From assembly GCF_901933205.1 (NCBI RefSeq), contig NC_044572.1, positions 21,476,501-21,540,500 of the forward strand: 64,000 nt of DNA, written 5' to 3'. The position numbers and the translations under genes are program-made. Source of the stretch: Camarhynchus parvulus. Its lineage: Eukaryota; Chordata; Aves; Passeriformes; Thraupidae. A model generated the notes under the pieces. It had not been told where the DNA came from. It made no database searches and saw nothing but the letters and a program-made list of their open reading frames with translations. Below, piece after piece: positions 54,001 through 64,000 of this stretch (positions are counted from its first letter, which is position 1; every line of letters begins with the position of its first letter).

Positions 54001-54329
54001 AACTTGGGCGTCCGAGTGTTTATGGTGTGAGAAGGAAACGCGGGAAGCCGGCAGGACGCGCGTCGGTGCTGCCAAGGCCCAGCGGCTGCAGGCCCAGCCC
54101 GAGGGGCTCCGGGGCCGGACCCGCCGGGGCTGCGCTCGGCTCCCCGCGGCTGTGGGGACAGCGCCGCGGACGGGATCCCCAGGCCGCAGAGGGCCGGCGA
54201 AGCAGCGTGGACGCCGGCACGGGGGGCCCAGTGCGCGGCCGGGCCGGGGACCGCACCGCCCGAGCGTACCCAGCTCAGCTGCGCTGGGCCGGGCCCGGCA
54301 GGGCAGGGCCGGGCAGGGCGGGACAGAGC

Positions 54330-54437
54330 ATGGAGCGCTCCCCGCCCGGCTCCGCCCCGGTCCCCGCGGGGTGGCGGGAGCGGCCGGGCAGCCCCGGCGG
54401 CCGCCGCCTCCTCGTTCCCCGGCTTTGGCGCGGGTAA
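54330..54437 (+). other. Possible upstream ORF in the NMT2 leader (35 codons)
   Basis: ATG at 54330 has a strong context (A at -3, G at +4: gagcATGg) and opens a 35-codon ORF, MERSPPGSAPVPAGWRERPG onward, ending at TAA 54435-54437, 98 nt before the NMT2 start. It would matter only if transcription begins upstream of 54330. A GTAAGG donor at 54434 and a TTCTTTCACAG acceptor ending at 54500 frame a possible 67-nt intron whose removal would extend this ORF past the NMT2 ATG to 54588. Confidence 0.35.
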
Positions 54438-54535
54438 GGACCGCAGCTAGAGGGAGCTGCTCCGGACCGCGTCTGCCCGTGCGCCCCGGTTCTTTCACAG
54501 GCTCCCCCGCCCCTTCCCTCCCTCCTTCCCCCGTG

Positions 54536-54645
54536 ATGGCGGAGGACAGCGAGTCCGCGGCCAGCCAGCAGAGCCTGGAGCTGGATGACCAGGACACTTG
54601 CGGCATAGACGGCGACAATGAGGAGGAGACCGAGCACGCCAAGGG
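54536..54645 (+). CDS. NMT2: NMT2 exon 1 (coding part): N-terminal acidic segment
   Basis: The exon encodes MAEDSESAASQQSLELDDQD, TCGIDGDNEEETEHAK and the first two bases of a Gly codon, identical to remembered human NMT2. NMT2 is glycylpeptide N-tetradecanoyltransferase 2, which moves myristate from myristoyl-CoA to the N-terminal glycine of target proteins in the cytosol and at ribosomes. This acidic, non-catalytic N-terminus is absent from the crystallised core. The ATG has a good context (G at -3 and +4) and is the first in this frame after an in-frame stop-free GC-rich leader. The donor is GTAGGG at 54646. Same strand as FAM171A1, about 9.4 kb beyond its putative end. Confidence 0.97.
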
Positions 54646-56217
54646 GTAGGGGCGTGCTTGGGGAGCGCGCGTGGCTCGGGGAGGCAGCTCCGTGTCCCCC
54701 GCCGCGGCAGAGGCCGGGCTGGAGGTGCCCGGGCCGGGCTCCTCTGATGCCCGGCGCGTTCCCTCGGCGGCGCGGGTGTGCTGGGCGCTCGTGCCGGCTC
54801 GCGGGCGGCCTGCGCGGCCCGGCCTGGCCCGGCCCGGCTCATCCGCGGCGCCTGCGCCGGGCCGTCGAGCGGCCCCAGCCCGGGCCGCCTCCCGCCGCAG
54901 CATGCGGGCGTGGAACGGCCCTGCCGCCCGGCCCGGAGCCCCGCGCCCTTCTGCCCGCAAGGGGAGAGGCGGGAACCCGGGCCCGGCCCGAGGTGAGGGG
55001 GCGGCGGGGCTGGCACTTACCCGCCGGACGCCGGCCTTGAAATCGTGCCGTATAAGCGAGGGTAAATCCTGCCTTGTTGTTGGCGCTTTTAGGGCTTGGG
55101 GGCGTTTCTGCGTATTTCTGGCCGTCAGGAAGTCCCCTGCAGCGGGGAGATGCCCCCGTATCCTCCCGGTGGTTCCGGCTGAGCGGTCCCGCGGGCCGTC
55201 CCGCGCCCATCCGCGCCCAGAGCCACCGCCCGCTCCCTGCGGCCGCGCTCCGCTCTGGGCATCGTCCGTGTCAGCCTGTCCTGCAGACACTCCTCACCCA
55301 TTGTCCTCCCAGAGATGTTACCTCCATTTCCACACGCTGTGGAGAGCAGAGCGCGTGTTTTAGCGCGGCAGTAACCGGGGCAGACGCTGTTGTCTGGTTG
55401 TGTAGTTCCTTCTCCACTTATCTCGCGTCTCAGATCTTCCCACGCTGAGCATCAGGCGGTGTTTCAGTTGCCTGGGGAGCTGATGGGAGAGGCAGCCAGC
55501 ATAGCTGCGGCCCCTGCAACCCGACCGCTGTTGGGCTGGCTGCAGTATGACTCCGTTCAGGCACGAGGTGCCAAGGTTCTAGCTTGCTCTGAAGGCTTTT
55601 GGGGCAGGGGAGTGGGAGGAATATGTTTCAAAAGTCGGCTTCATTTAATTTGATTTTTTTCTCTTTTTTGAGGGGTTAAAAACGTGATTGCAGAGAAGGC
55701 GCTTTGTTGTCGCAGCCAGGAGTGGCTGGAGTAACCTAAAATAGAACTAGGTTAATCTATACAGTGCTACACAAATATCTTCCTCGTGAATTTGTGATTG
55801 ATCTGCTTTAGAGCCTTTCTGTAGGTGACTGATGGTTGAGGATGTACTCTGCTGTCTTCTGCTTCTAGGATTTGGTTGACAGCAAGCTTGAATGTGGCAA
55901 GAGAAATCTAAAGGACTTTGGAAGCCTGACTTGTCTAGAAGGCAGGAAGGGGGAAAACTTTGATGCTCTGTCATTGAGTTAGTGGCGCGCACACTAAAAT
56001 AATCGCGTTAGAAATAATTACAGTAATATAAATCTGGGGTATTAAAAGGGACAAAATAGTGTTTTGATATTTTGGGACTTTTGTTACATTTGCTTCAGTA
56101 AATATGTCACAGTTGGTGATTCCGAAATACGTGAAACTAAAGTCCTAAGAGTAGAGAGTTGTTATTTATTGTTCTTCATAGGAACCGACCTGGCATCCTA
56201 GTTGGGATTGTTTAATA

Positions 56218-56285
56218 GCCAGGTAATGATTCAGGTAATGATTCATGTACTGATAGCCAGATTCAGGTTTGATTCAGGTAATGCC
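56218..56285. repeat. Imperfect short tandem repeat
   Basis: Several diverged copies of 'gattcaggtaat' and 'gatagccag' lie head to tail in NMT2 intron 1. Low-copy, with no known function. Confidence 0.7.
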
Positions 56286-59200
56286 TGTCCAGAATTCATT
56301 TGGAATATATTCCTACTTCAGTTTTCTCTCGTGTCTGTCTGTGTGCATGCCTGGGCTGTAGCTGCCCTCTGCAGCGTAGCTCTGTGTGTGGCTGTGCTTG
56401 GGCTGCTGTGACAGCGAGTGCAGTGTGTAAGGAGCAACCAGGGAACAAAGAATTGCGCTTCGGTGTGCTCTGAGTCACAGCTCGCTGCTCTACTCCAACA
56501 CGTGTCTCACTGCTCTCTAAGGGACGCCAGCTGTAGCCTGTATTGTCTTCTACCCAAAACTTGTCTCTGTTGAATATCCCAGATGTATTTTAATGAGTAT
56601 TTTTTAGTAAGTTTAGTTAAATTAGTGGTAGATCATTCCAGTAAAAAAAAGCCTCTTAAGTATTAGTATCTGCTGCATGAAGTCTCATATTGACTCTTGA
56701 ATTACTTTATTTTCCTGTAATGTTTGAAAAATCTTGTTTGCTGCTCTTTGTCTGGAGGCTGAAATACTCAAACGAATTCCAGCAGATGAAAGGAAAAATC
56801 TCACAGTGGAGCATGCAAGATCTACTCTTGATCTGAGAGATTAACCTGTAGTAATAGGAGCCTAATTAATTATTCCCTGTTTTCTCCCTGTCATTGTGTA
56901 TTAATTCTTGAGGTAACTTTAAAGTTTGCTTCAAGCTTTTAGATTAGGTTTTATATGCTTAAGCAATTTATGAGCAGTCCAACTACTTGAGACTATGACT
57001 GTGTCAATGACTTGCTAAATTCTGTGTGGTCTCCATTAGTGCTGATCAGTATTTAATCTCATTCTATTTTAACTTGCACTTTTTTAGAAAGAGGCAGAAT
57101 ATTGTGTGTCAGTCTCTACTGGATTGCCATGTAAGTTAAGTGATTTTCAAGATGTTTCTTGACACTTGAAAATAAGTCCTTAGAATATTGCCCACAGAAA
57201 AACGTGATTTTTATATATATATGACTTTTTTGTTTTGTTTTGTTTTAAATTTGCAGGGGTTTTTGTGCTTGAGCACTGAATGAGTGCAGCAGAAAATAAC
57301 CATTTTGTAGCTCTTAACTGTGAAAATGTCTTTGTCCTCTGATTCTGCTCCTGTTTTTTAGAGGCAGGATTATGTATGTTCTGTGACTCATTGCTGTTTG
57401 CCTGTTCTGTAGTTTGCTCCTGCTAGACGCATTATGCTGTATTTGTTCTGTGTTGTAATAAAGTGTGATTTACAAAATATCTTTGTTATTGTGTATGTAG
57501 AAAAAAATGTTGCACCTGGATCCACCCTGCTAAGTCCAGCCTTATAAAGTCTCTCACATTCTAAATAGCTCCTTATGCTCATTGCCAGAAAGGCCTTGGG
57601 CACAAAACATTTAGTAAACACATGAGAAAAAGGTATGACCTTTAAACAGCTCTCCCAGCACTCCCAAATTATTTGCTTTGAATGTTTTAGTAGTATACCC
57701 CTATAATTATTGTTTAAAAAAGCCAACTTCATAATGAATACTACTTCTAGATTTAAAAAAGAAGCAAATATTTTTAGGGTTGTGGAAGCAGTGCTTGGTT
57801 TTAGCAGGTGGGTTTTACGGCTCAGAGTACAGATTACAGACTTGAAGGGTGAGGCAGAGGAAACATGCAGATCTGAGGAATACTCTTGGGTTAGGGTTTA
57901 AGGTATTGCTGCGAGGTTTTCATGCTAAAAACCTTGCATTCTCAAGTATTGAAATGTATACAAATGAAATCTTCACGTGGAGAGATTCTTCGTAATGACA
58001 GTTTGTTAGTAAGTGGAATTTGAAGGGCATAGACCCTTCTGGTCAAGACCTTTCTATATTGTCTTGGAGTGGTGGTTTTTCACAGCAGTGAGAAAGCCCT
58101 TTGCACCTAAACCTCCATTTTCTTTATGAACCAATGACAGCCCTAGTATAAATAATACTGCTTTAAAATTTTTTGAAGTCTGGCCCATATACATGAGACC
58201 TGATTTTTGTGATCAAAAAGATCTGCGTAACATCTTCAGAAATGCAGCTTGCAACCTCACTTCTCACAGAGAGAGAAGTACTGTGAAGGCAAGAACCCCA
58301 CACAGGACTTCGCAGTTTAAAAATAAACATCTGAAGTACATGTTTGGTTTTAAATTTGAGAAATTGTTAACTTAAAATTACCATTCCATGTAACATAAAA
58401 CAGATGTTGACATTGCAAAAGTCTGTTTCTGCTAAAGCAGAATTTAGTGTTCAAAAAGGAAATTAAAATAATAGTGACAATTAGTCAGTGAGATAGATAA
58501 TCTCAAACCAAGGGAACCAAAACAGTTTGACCACCTGAACAGGATAATTGTGATGCTCCTCAGGAATTTTTCCATCTCGGCTTTTCTATGGATTTGCTCT
58601 GAGCCTCATAAAGTAAGTTTCTCCACCCTTGCCACACTTCTCCCCACATGCACTAAGTATTCCCATTTTTCAGTTTAAAAAAACCCTATCCAACCAAAAC
58701 ACCACCACATGCAGGGAGAAGCAAAAGTATTTTTTCCCACATCTATGCAAAACACCAGATGTGTGTACATAAGTGGAAAGGTATGTGGGTGGGATCATGG
58801 GCTTGCATTTGTGACTTGCAGACAAAATCATAAATCTGTAGGCCTAAGTGACTATCTCAGAGTCCTATCCACAGCCTGTTTCTGGGGCAAGGTTAAGTCA
58901 TTTTGGGGGAGAATAAGGTCTTTTGACCCTTCTCCTGGCTCAACTGAATTTTGATTTGCATGTCACTTTTATGCTGGCCTCACCTTCTTCTTATTCATCA
59001 GACTGACAAAATTGTGGGTGCAGTTAAAAATATCTTAGACTGTGCCTGTACTTACATATAGCTGAACCGCAGTGTACAGACTTGCCCTCCTGTCATTAAA
59101 GTTCTCCTGGTATAAGTGTGTCTCCACTAGACTGACATAGTCAATACTTCCAGAAGTCTAATATTGAATGGTTTTTGTATAATCTTTTGTGGTCCATGTG

Positions 59201-60856
59201 GCAGGCTGGACTGGGCCAGATGTGTTGATCTGATGTGTGAAAAGGTCAGGTTTCCTGACCTGCCAACTTGTCATGGCAGCACCCTGAGCTCTGTATTGTT
59301 TTTCTGCTTCCCACATAGGACCTGAGCTCAGAGTTGTGTCATTTTACAGGTGCAGGGTAGTTTGGAAAAAGAGGTTCACACTTAAAGGTCAACTTTCATA
59401 AAAATGGGTAACTTTTTTCCTCCCATCTTCTAAGTGTGAGATATAATTCAATCATATAGATGGATCTGACCAGACAGAGGAGAATTCAGATCTTAGTCAG
59501 CACACAAGAATGTCAGAGAAAAGCTTTTAATAGGAGCCCTTGGTTTCAATCTTGTTACCTTTGCATATCCTTTGTGCTGTCAAGTCTAGCGTAATTGCTA
59601 CAAGTTGAGCAACCAAGTTCCTCCCTTCCCAGCCATGCTCACTCCCAGTTTTAGAGCCTTTCTGTTCTTTTCAAGGCAGAGCATGAGAAGGACAACAAAT
59701 CCAGAGATGTTTTTGTTCTGCTTCTGCCCTGATTTGCGTGGTATCTCTGGTTGTAACTTGTGTTGGACAAACCTGTTTACTGAGTAGAAGTTTCTGTGTG
59801 CTGCCTGCTGCCAAATATCTGGGTTGCAGGCGTGCCTAAATAGCAGCATGAGTAGAACTCTATTTAAATCCTCTTTTTATATTGTGTGGACTGTAACAGT
59901 AAAAAATAAACTGACCCAAGCAGGAGACTGCATAAATAACTGCTCAGAATGATCCCTGGATAACCTGTCAGACAAAGATACGAGTATTTATTTTGCAACA
60001 GACAGTGTGAAATATTTAAACCTGAAGGTCATAAACCAAGAACTGGGATTTTGGAACATTAAAAAAAAATTAAAAACTAGTAGTGTAGTTTTAAGTGCCA
60101 CGTATATTTTACAGCAGTTTACTTCTATCTTCCTTCTTTCCCTGCTGAAGACTACACATTTCTAAATGAAAAAGATCTTGAATTGGTCAAAGTACAAACT
60201 ATGATTGTCCTGGTAAAAGTACAGTTTGACTGGGGATAACATTAGTAAAGCTTGGCAAAGCTGATTTTTCTCCATAGCTGCCAAGCTTTTTTTTTAGCTC
60301 AATTGTCCATTATTTCACCAAACTAAATGAAACATTGACCCTCAGGTAATCCTAGTGAGCAGAATTCCCCTGTGGTGTATGTGACACTGGATCATCCTGA
60401 AAGACAAGAAGACAAGTGAGCTGCACTGGTGCAGTTTGGGGCTCGCTGCCTGCTCAGGATGTCTGTTAAGAACAGTGTTTGCTGAAACTCCAAATAGCCT
60501 GGTGTTCAGCACACACACCCTTGGGAGCCAGCTCAGAGACACAGAGGCATCATTTGTTTGCTATATGTGAGGTGTTACAGGGAAAGACAAGTTTGTGGAC
60601 AGTTGCAGAAAGTAAAAAAAATACTTCCTTAAATGAATCCCAGCAAAGGTGAAATCACTTCCCCTGGTATTTTTATCTCAGTTTTGCCAGATAGAGGTAG
60701 TGAAGTCCTAGGCCTTGTACACATGTGTGAGGTTTTACTTTTTTGTATTTATAACCACTTGCCAGTCTTTTGGGTCTGTTCTGTGTTTAAATTCTGTACA
60801 AAATGTCAGCTTGATATACAGGCCTTCAGATAGATTTACATTTTATTCTTTTAAAT

Positions 60857-61490
60857 GAGTCGACACTGTGCTGCCCAGATGGCCAAGGAAGCCAGTGGCA
60901 TCCTGGCTTGTGTCGGACGGAGTGTGGCCAGCAGGACCAGGACAGTGATCATACCCTTGTACTTGGACTGGTGAAGCCACACCTCGAATCTGTTTTGAGC
61001 CCTTCCCTGGCCTCAGAACTAGAGCTGGAGCATATGCAGAGAAGGGCAGCAAAGCTGGTGAAGGGGCTGAAGAGTAAGTCCTGTGAGGAGTGGCTGTGAG
61101 GGAAGTGAGGTTGTTTAACCTGGAGAAAAGCCGGTTCAGGGTGGATCTTACTACTATCTACAACTCCCTGAAAGGAGGTTTTAGCCAAGTGAGGGTCAGC
61201 CTCTTCTCCCAGGTAACAAATGACAGGACAAGAGAAAATGGCCTCAACTTGCATCAGAGGAGATTTAGTGTGGATATGATGAAAAATCTCTTCACTGAAG
61301 GGGTTGTTGAGTATTGATAAAGGCTCCCCAGGGAAGTGGCTGAGTCATCGTCCTTGGGGCTATTGAAAACGTGTAGATGTGGCCCTGAGTGATATAGTTT
61401 AGTGGTGGACTTGGGTTAATGCTGGGCTCAATGATCTTAAAGGAGTTTTCCAGCCTAAGTGCTGTGATTCAATGAAATTGTGATTCATTG
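60857..61490 (+). mobile_element. CR1 LINE, 5'-truncated 3' end
   Basis: About 630 bp matching the 3' region of avian CR1 from memory. Blocks in order are: 'tgctgcccagatggccaagg', 'tgaagccacacctcgaatct', 'gagaagggcagcaaagctgg', 'gaggttgtttaacctggaga', 'aggacaagagaaaatggcct', 'aatctcttcactgaaggg', 'cagggaagtggctgagtc', 'atgatcttaaaggagttttcc' and a decayed octamer tail (gtgattcaatgaaattgtgattcattg). It is the sense strand relative to NMT2. ORFs inside it are remnants, with no intact reverse-transcriptase domain. Confidence 0.95.
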
Positions 61491-63011
61491 TGGATCATGT
61501 AGGTGATCCAGCAGTATGCTTATTCTGCAACAAAAGATTTTCTCCCTGCGTCACTTACACAAGTCCATCTTTTGTTTCTGCAGCCTTCTAGTAAATGCTT
61601 CAAACTTTCTTACCTCTCCAGTGTGTTTGGTCTGCTCTACTGTTATCCGTTGAGTATCAACTTGGTCCTGTTCTAGAGGCTGCAGCATTTACAGAGCTTT
61701 CGTTCTGGGAGCATAACCCAGTGTAACCTTGAATGTTAAGAACTTCTGGAGTTTGATCTTTCACTACAGACTATTCTAAAGTACAGTAAGGATCTCACAA
61801 AAATCAGTCTTTGCTAAGTTGCATTGTTTGGTTAATTACAGGCTTTGGGCCTCCCAACTGGAGGGAGGGTGTTTACTTGACCATACCAGTTCAGGCAAGG
61901 TAGAGATGCTAAGACTTGTCATCATAATCTTGAAAGTGAACATGTTACAGCATATAATATATTCCTTGCAAATATGTTGATCGTAATAACTTTAGTTATG
62001 TTCTTCTGAGTTTTCTTTCTTTTTGTCAGTATGATACATGGGGTTTTTCCCCCTCCAGGATTAAAAGAAACAATTGTTTGTTGCATTGACTTTTTTTCCT
62101 TTCCAGTGAAAAACACCCAAGCCCCCAAAACTCTATCTGTCTTCAGTTCCGTTATGTGCATATGGTTTTGCTGAGAGATTAGCCTCTTGAAGACAGTTTA
62201 GTGTTAATTGACTCATTGCCTCCGTATTTTCGTTCTGTCTGAGAGTTGCTAACACATCCCACACTTTGCAAATTCTGATCTAATCTTGATTCTATATCTT
62301 GATTATTTTTTAAATAAAAATCTCCTTTAAGAATAATTTAAGTTATCAATAGTCAAAATATATCAGAATCCTCAAGTGCAATTTTTACTTTGTTGCTGGG
62401 GCTTTTAAATTAAAGTTGACCCCATTGTGCTTATTGTTTTAAAGCACAAATATTTGGTTAGCTTTATGTTATCTCTTACTGCGATTTCAGCAAGACTTTC
62501 ATTGCAGCTTAAGTTAGGAACAAAATTTCCGGAAAACAGAATGTTTCATCTGGATTCTTCTCAAATTCAGATGTGTCTTATGGTTGAGCATGAAGGAGAA
62601 AAAGTGTTGGGGCACTAATAGTTACTGAGTTTCCAAGGAGGTTACTTTCCTCAGTTCCCATACTTTCTTGTATTCCTCTGAACTGTTGAATTTGGTCATT
62701 TTGTGCTGGATAAAAGTCTGGAGAAGAGCACTGATTTCTATGTAGTGTCACAATTTGACATGAATATGTCAAAATGCCTGGTTGTGCTAGTGTCAGAGTA
62801 TAAAACAAATGAGACAGCACTTGCAGGAAGTTTTTCAAATGCTCTCAGTTCCCCCCTTCCTTGCTTTTTTTCCGCTGCCTTTTCTTTGCATTCAAAATGC
62901 TGTTAGATTTTTCATATCAAAATGCTGGCTTTTCCATATTTAACTTTTTTTAAAATTTAAGGCTCAGTGGTATTGATTTTTCTTATTGCACATTCTTTGC
63001 ATCTCTGGCAG

Positions 63012-63147
63012 AAGTCCTGGAGGGGATTTGGGAGCGAAGAAGAAGAAAAAGAAGCAGAAGAGAAAAAAGGAGAAACCAAATTCTGGAGGCACCAAATCAG
63101 ATTCTGCATCTGACTCCCAGGAAATTAAAATTCAACAACCTTCAAAA
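63012..63147 (+). CDS. NMT2: NMT2 exon 2: lysine-rich N-terminal segment
   Basis: A 136-nt exon continuing exon 1: (G)SPGGDLGAKKKKKKQKRKKE, KPNSGGTKSDSASDSQEIKI and QQPSK. The polylysine block is the segment reported to target NMT to ribosomes, where co-translational myristoylation occurs. The serine-rich SDSASDSQ part resembles casein-kinase sites. Compared with remembered human sequence the only difference is Asp for Tyr in GGYLG. The acceptor is CTCTGGCAG (ending 63011), the donor GTGAGA at 63148, ending in phase 0. The catalytic GNAT-fold domain is encoded by exons beyond the window. Confidence 0.97.
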
Positions 63148-64000
63148 GTGAGAGCCTGGTTCTGTTTTAATTTGTGCGTGCTTTCTAATTTAATTTTAAT
63201 TTGCATGTCACTTGTTGTTAAAGTGAGTTGGTAGCTCTGCCTTAGTGTGTGAAAATTAAGCAAATGGTTCCTGTCCTGATCAGAGAGAAGCAAGCCAGGA
63301 CCTGGCGTTTTCAGAGGTGCCATTGCCACCACAGTGGTGTACTGTGAGAAAGGCAGAGAAGGAGTTTTGTCTTTTTCTTTGAGGAGTTAGAGCTTGGACT
63401 AGTGACAGCCTCACTGCATAGAATCATAATCTGTGATGGTAATGCTTTTAAATAGATTTTGCATTTGATGGATTGCCTTTAGTTTTTAGCCACCATCTAA
63501 CTTGGCTTAGTGCAGTTTTGGTCACTTCTGCAGCATGAAGCTCTCTCAGCAGCAGCAGCAGGAGGGAAGGTGGGCCTGCTGTGCTAACCAGAGTCTCTTT
63601 AGGGCAAGCAAGCCCTAAAGTATTTGTACATAAAATGCAGTAATCTTAAACATGGAGATAAAGACTGAAGAAAAATTTTACTTTCAGAAAGGCCTCCGCT
63701 ATAATTAAGAATGCAGAATTGCTTGTGGGAATGTACAGTCCTTGCAGATTTTCTGATAAAATAGCATTGTCTGTGTGTGCTTTTGTCTATCATGTTCTGA
63801 ATGAGCAGTGAATAACACGGTGTGGTGCCTTTTTAGCATACAGCTTTTATCCCAAGAGAAATCTGATTGCAAGAACTAAAGTTTGTAAAACTAAGAAAGT
63901 TTATGGACTGTTGAGCATATTGAGGTAGTTATGTTTGCTTTATCTGATTATTGTGAAGAATTTTACACCATTGTACCAACAGGAATCTTTGTCCTGTAAG
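63148..64000 (+). other. NMT2: NMT2 intron 2, 5' part
   Basis: The start of the next intron, running off the right edge. It contains a short CAG run (about 63550-63562) and nothing else recognisable. Exon 3 was not found before 64000. Confidence 0.8.

Larger units (their letters stand above)
54003..55430 (+). promoter_or_regulatory. NMT2: CpG-island promoter of NMT2
   Basis: An abrupt GC- and CpG-rich island beginning at about 54003 and fading by about 55430. It contains GC-box (Sp1-type) sequences, for example gggcggga near 54316 and the reverse-orientation ccgcccc near 54351, and an NRF1-like palindrome GCGCCTGCGC at 54848-54857 in intron 1. No TATA box is evident, as is usual for housekeeping CpG promoters. 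The transcription start is not determinable but must lie upstream of the ATG at 54536. The long open frames on both strands here (up to 491 codons on the minus strand) result from the scarcity of stop codons in GC-rich DNA. Confidence 0.88.
54646..63011 (+). other. NMT2: NMT2 intron 1
   Basis: An 8.4-kb intron whose first ~0.8 kb is CpG island. The rest is AT-rich and contains imperfect tandem 'aggtaatgattc' units (56218-56285) and a CR1 element (60857-61490). The acceptor is CATCTCTGGCAG. No alternative coding first exon was recognised. Confidence 0.85.

Noticed and set aside
53993..54649. 218-codon open frame that would extend NMT2 N-terminally from ATG 53993
   Set aside because: The extra ~181 residues are low-complexity Arg/Gly/Ala from GC-rich leader. 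The peptide from 54536 matches the known NMT2 start exactly, and the ATG at 53993 lies in the direct repeat outside the island.
53815..55290. 491-codon open frame on the minus strand across the NMT2 CpG island
   Set aside because: It is Arg/Pro/Ala/Gly-rich with no domain, overlaps NMT2 exon 1 in antisense and extends into the AT-rich direct repeat. Stop codons are simply rare in CpG-island DNA.
60908..61317. Small ORFs on both strands near the CR1 element
   Set aside because: They are decayed, frame-broken parts of the CR1 3' end, not genes.

Overview
This is a stretch of vertebrate nuclear genome, almost certainly from a bird and probably a songbird. The window carries a CR1 retrotransposon 3' end with a decayed octamer tail at 60857-61490 and a shorter one at 9868-9990. 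It also carries a solo LTR at 11534-12114 that matches, from memory, a common passerine endogenous-retrovirus LTR. The two genes and their order agree with the FAM171A1-NMT2 pair known from human 10p13, which is conserved in birds.

Layout: positions 1 to about 45,110 hold the 3' part of FAM171A1 (astroprincin) on the + strand. Seven coding exons are visible, exons 2 to 8 if the human exon count applies. They run from 8031 to the stop codon at 42868-42870, all with GT-AG introns and a continuous reading frame. Exon 1, with the signal peptide and promoter, lies upstream of the window. Exons 2-6 encode the ectodomain, exon 7 the membrane span, and the 1.7-kb exon 8 the whole cytoplasmic tail. 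A 3' UTR follows, with candidate poly(A) signals at 44025 and 45086. The introns are AT-rich and mostly featureless apart from the CR1 fragment, the solo LTR, a GGAT-type microsatellite and short tandem duplications.

From about 45.1 to 54.0 kb is intergenic DNA. Its notable structure is a pair of ~460-480-bp direct repeats (50970-51453 and 53543-54000), the second ending exactly where a strong CpG island begins. The island (about 54003-55430) holds exon 1 of NMT2 (N-myristoyltransferase 2), start codon at 54536, same strand as FAM171A1. NMT2 exon 2, with the lysine-rich N-terminal segment, is at 63012-63147. The rest of NMT2, including the catalytic domain, lies beyond the right edge.

The genes are tandem neighbours and not an operon; the sequence shows no functional link. 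I saw no complete new multi-gene system. The most interesting unexplained item is an exon-like open segment in FAM171A1 intron 5 (29711-29854). After it come the direct-repeat pair beside the NMT2 promoter and an upstream ORF with a possible 67-nt mini-intron in the NMT2 leader.
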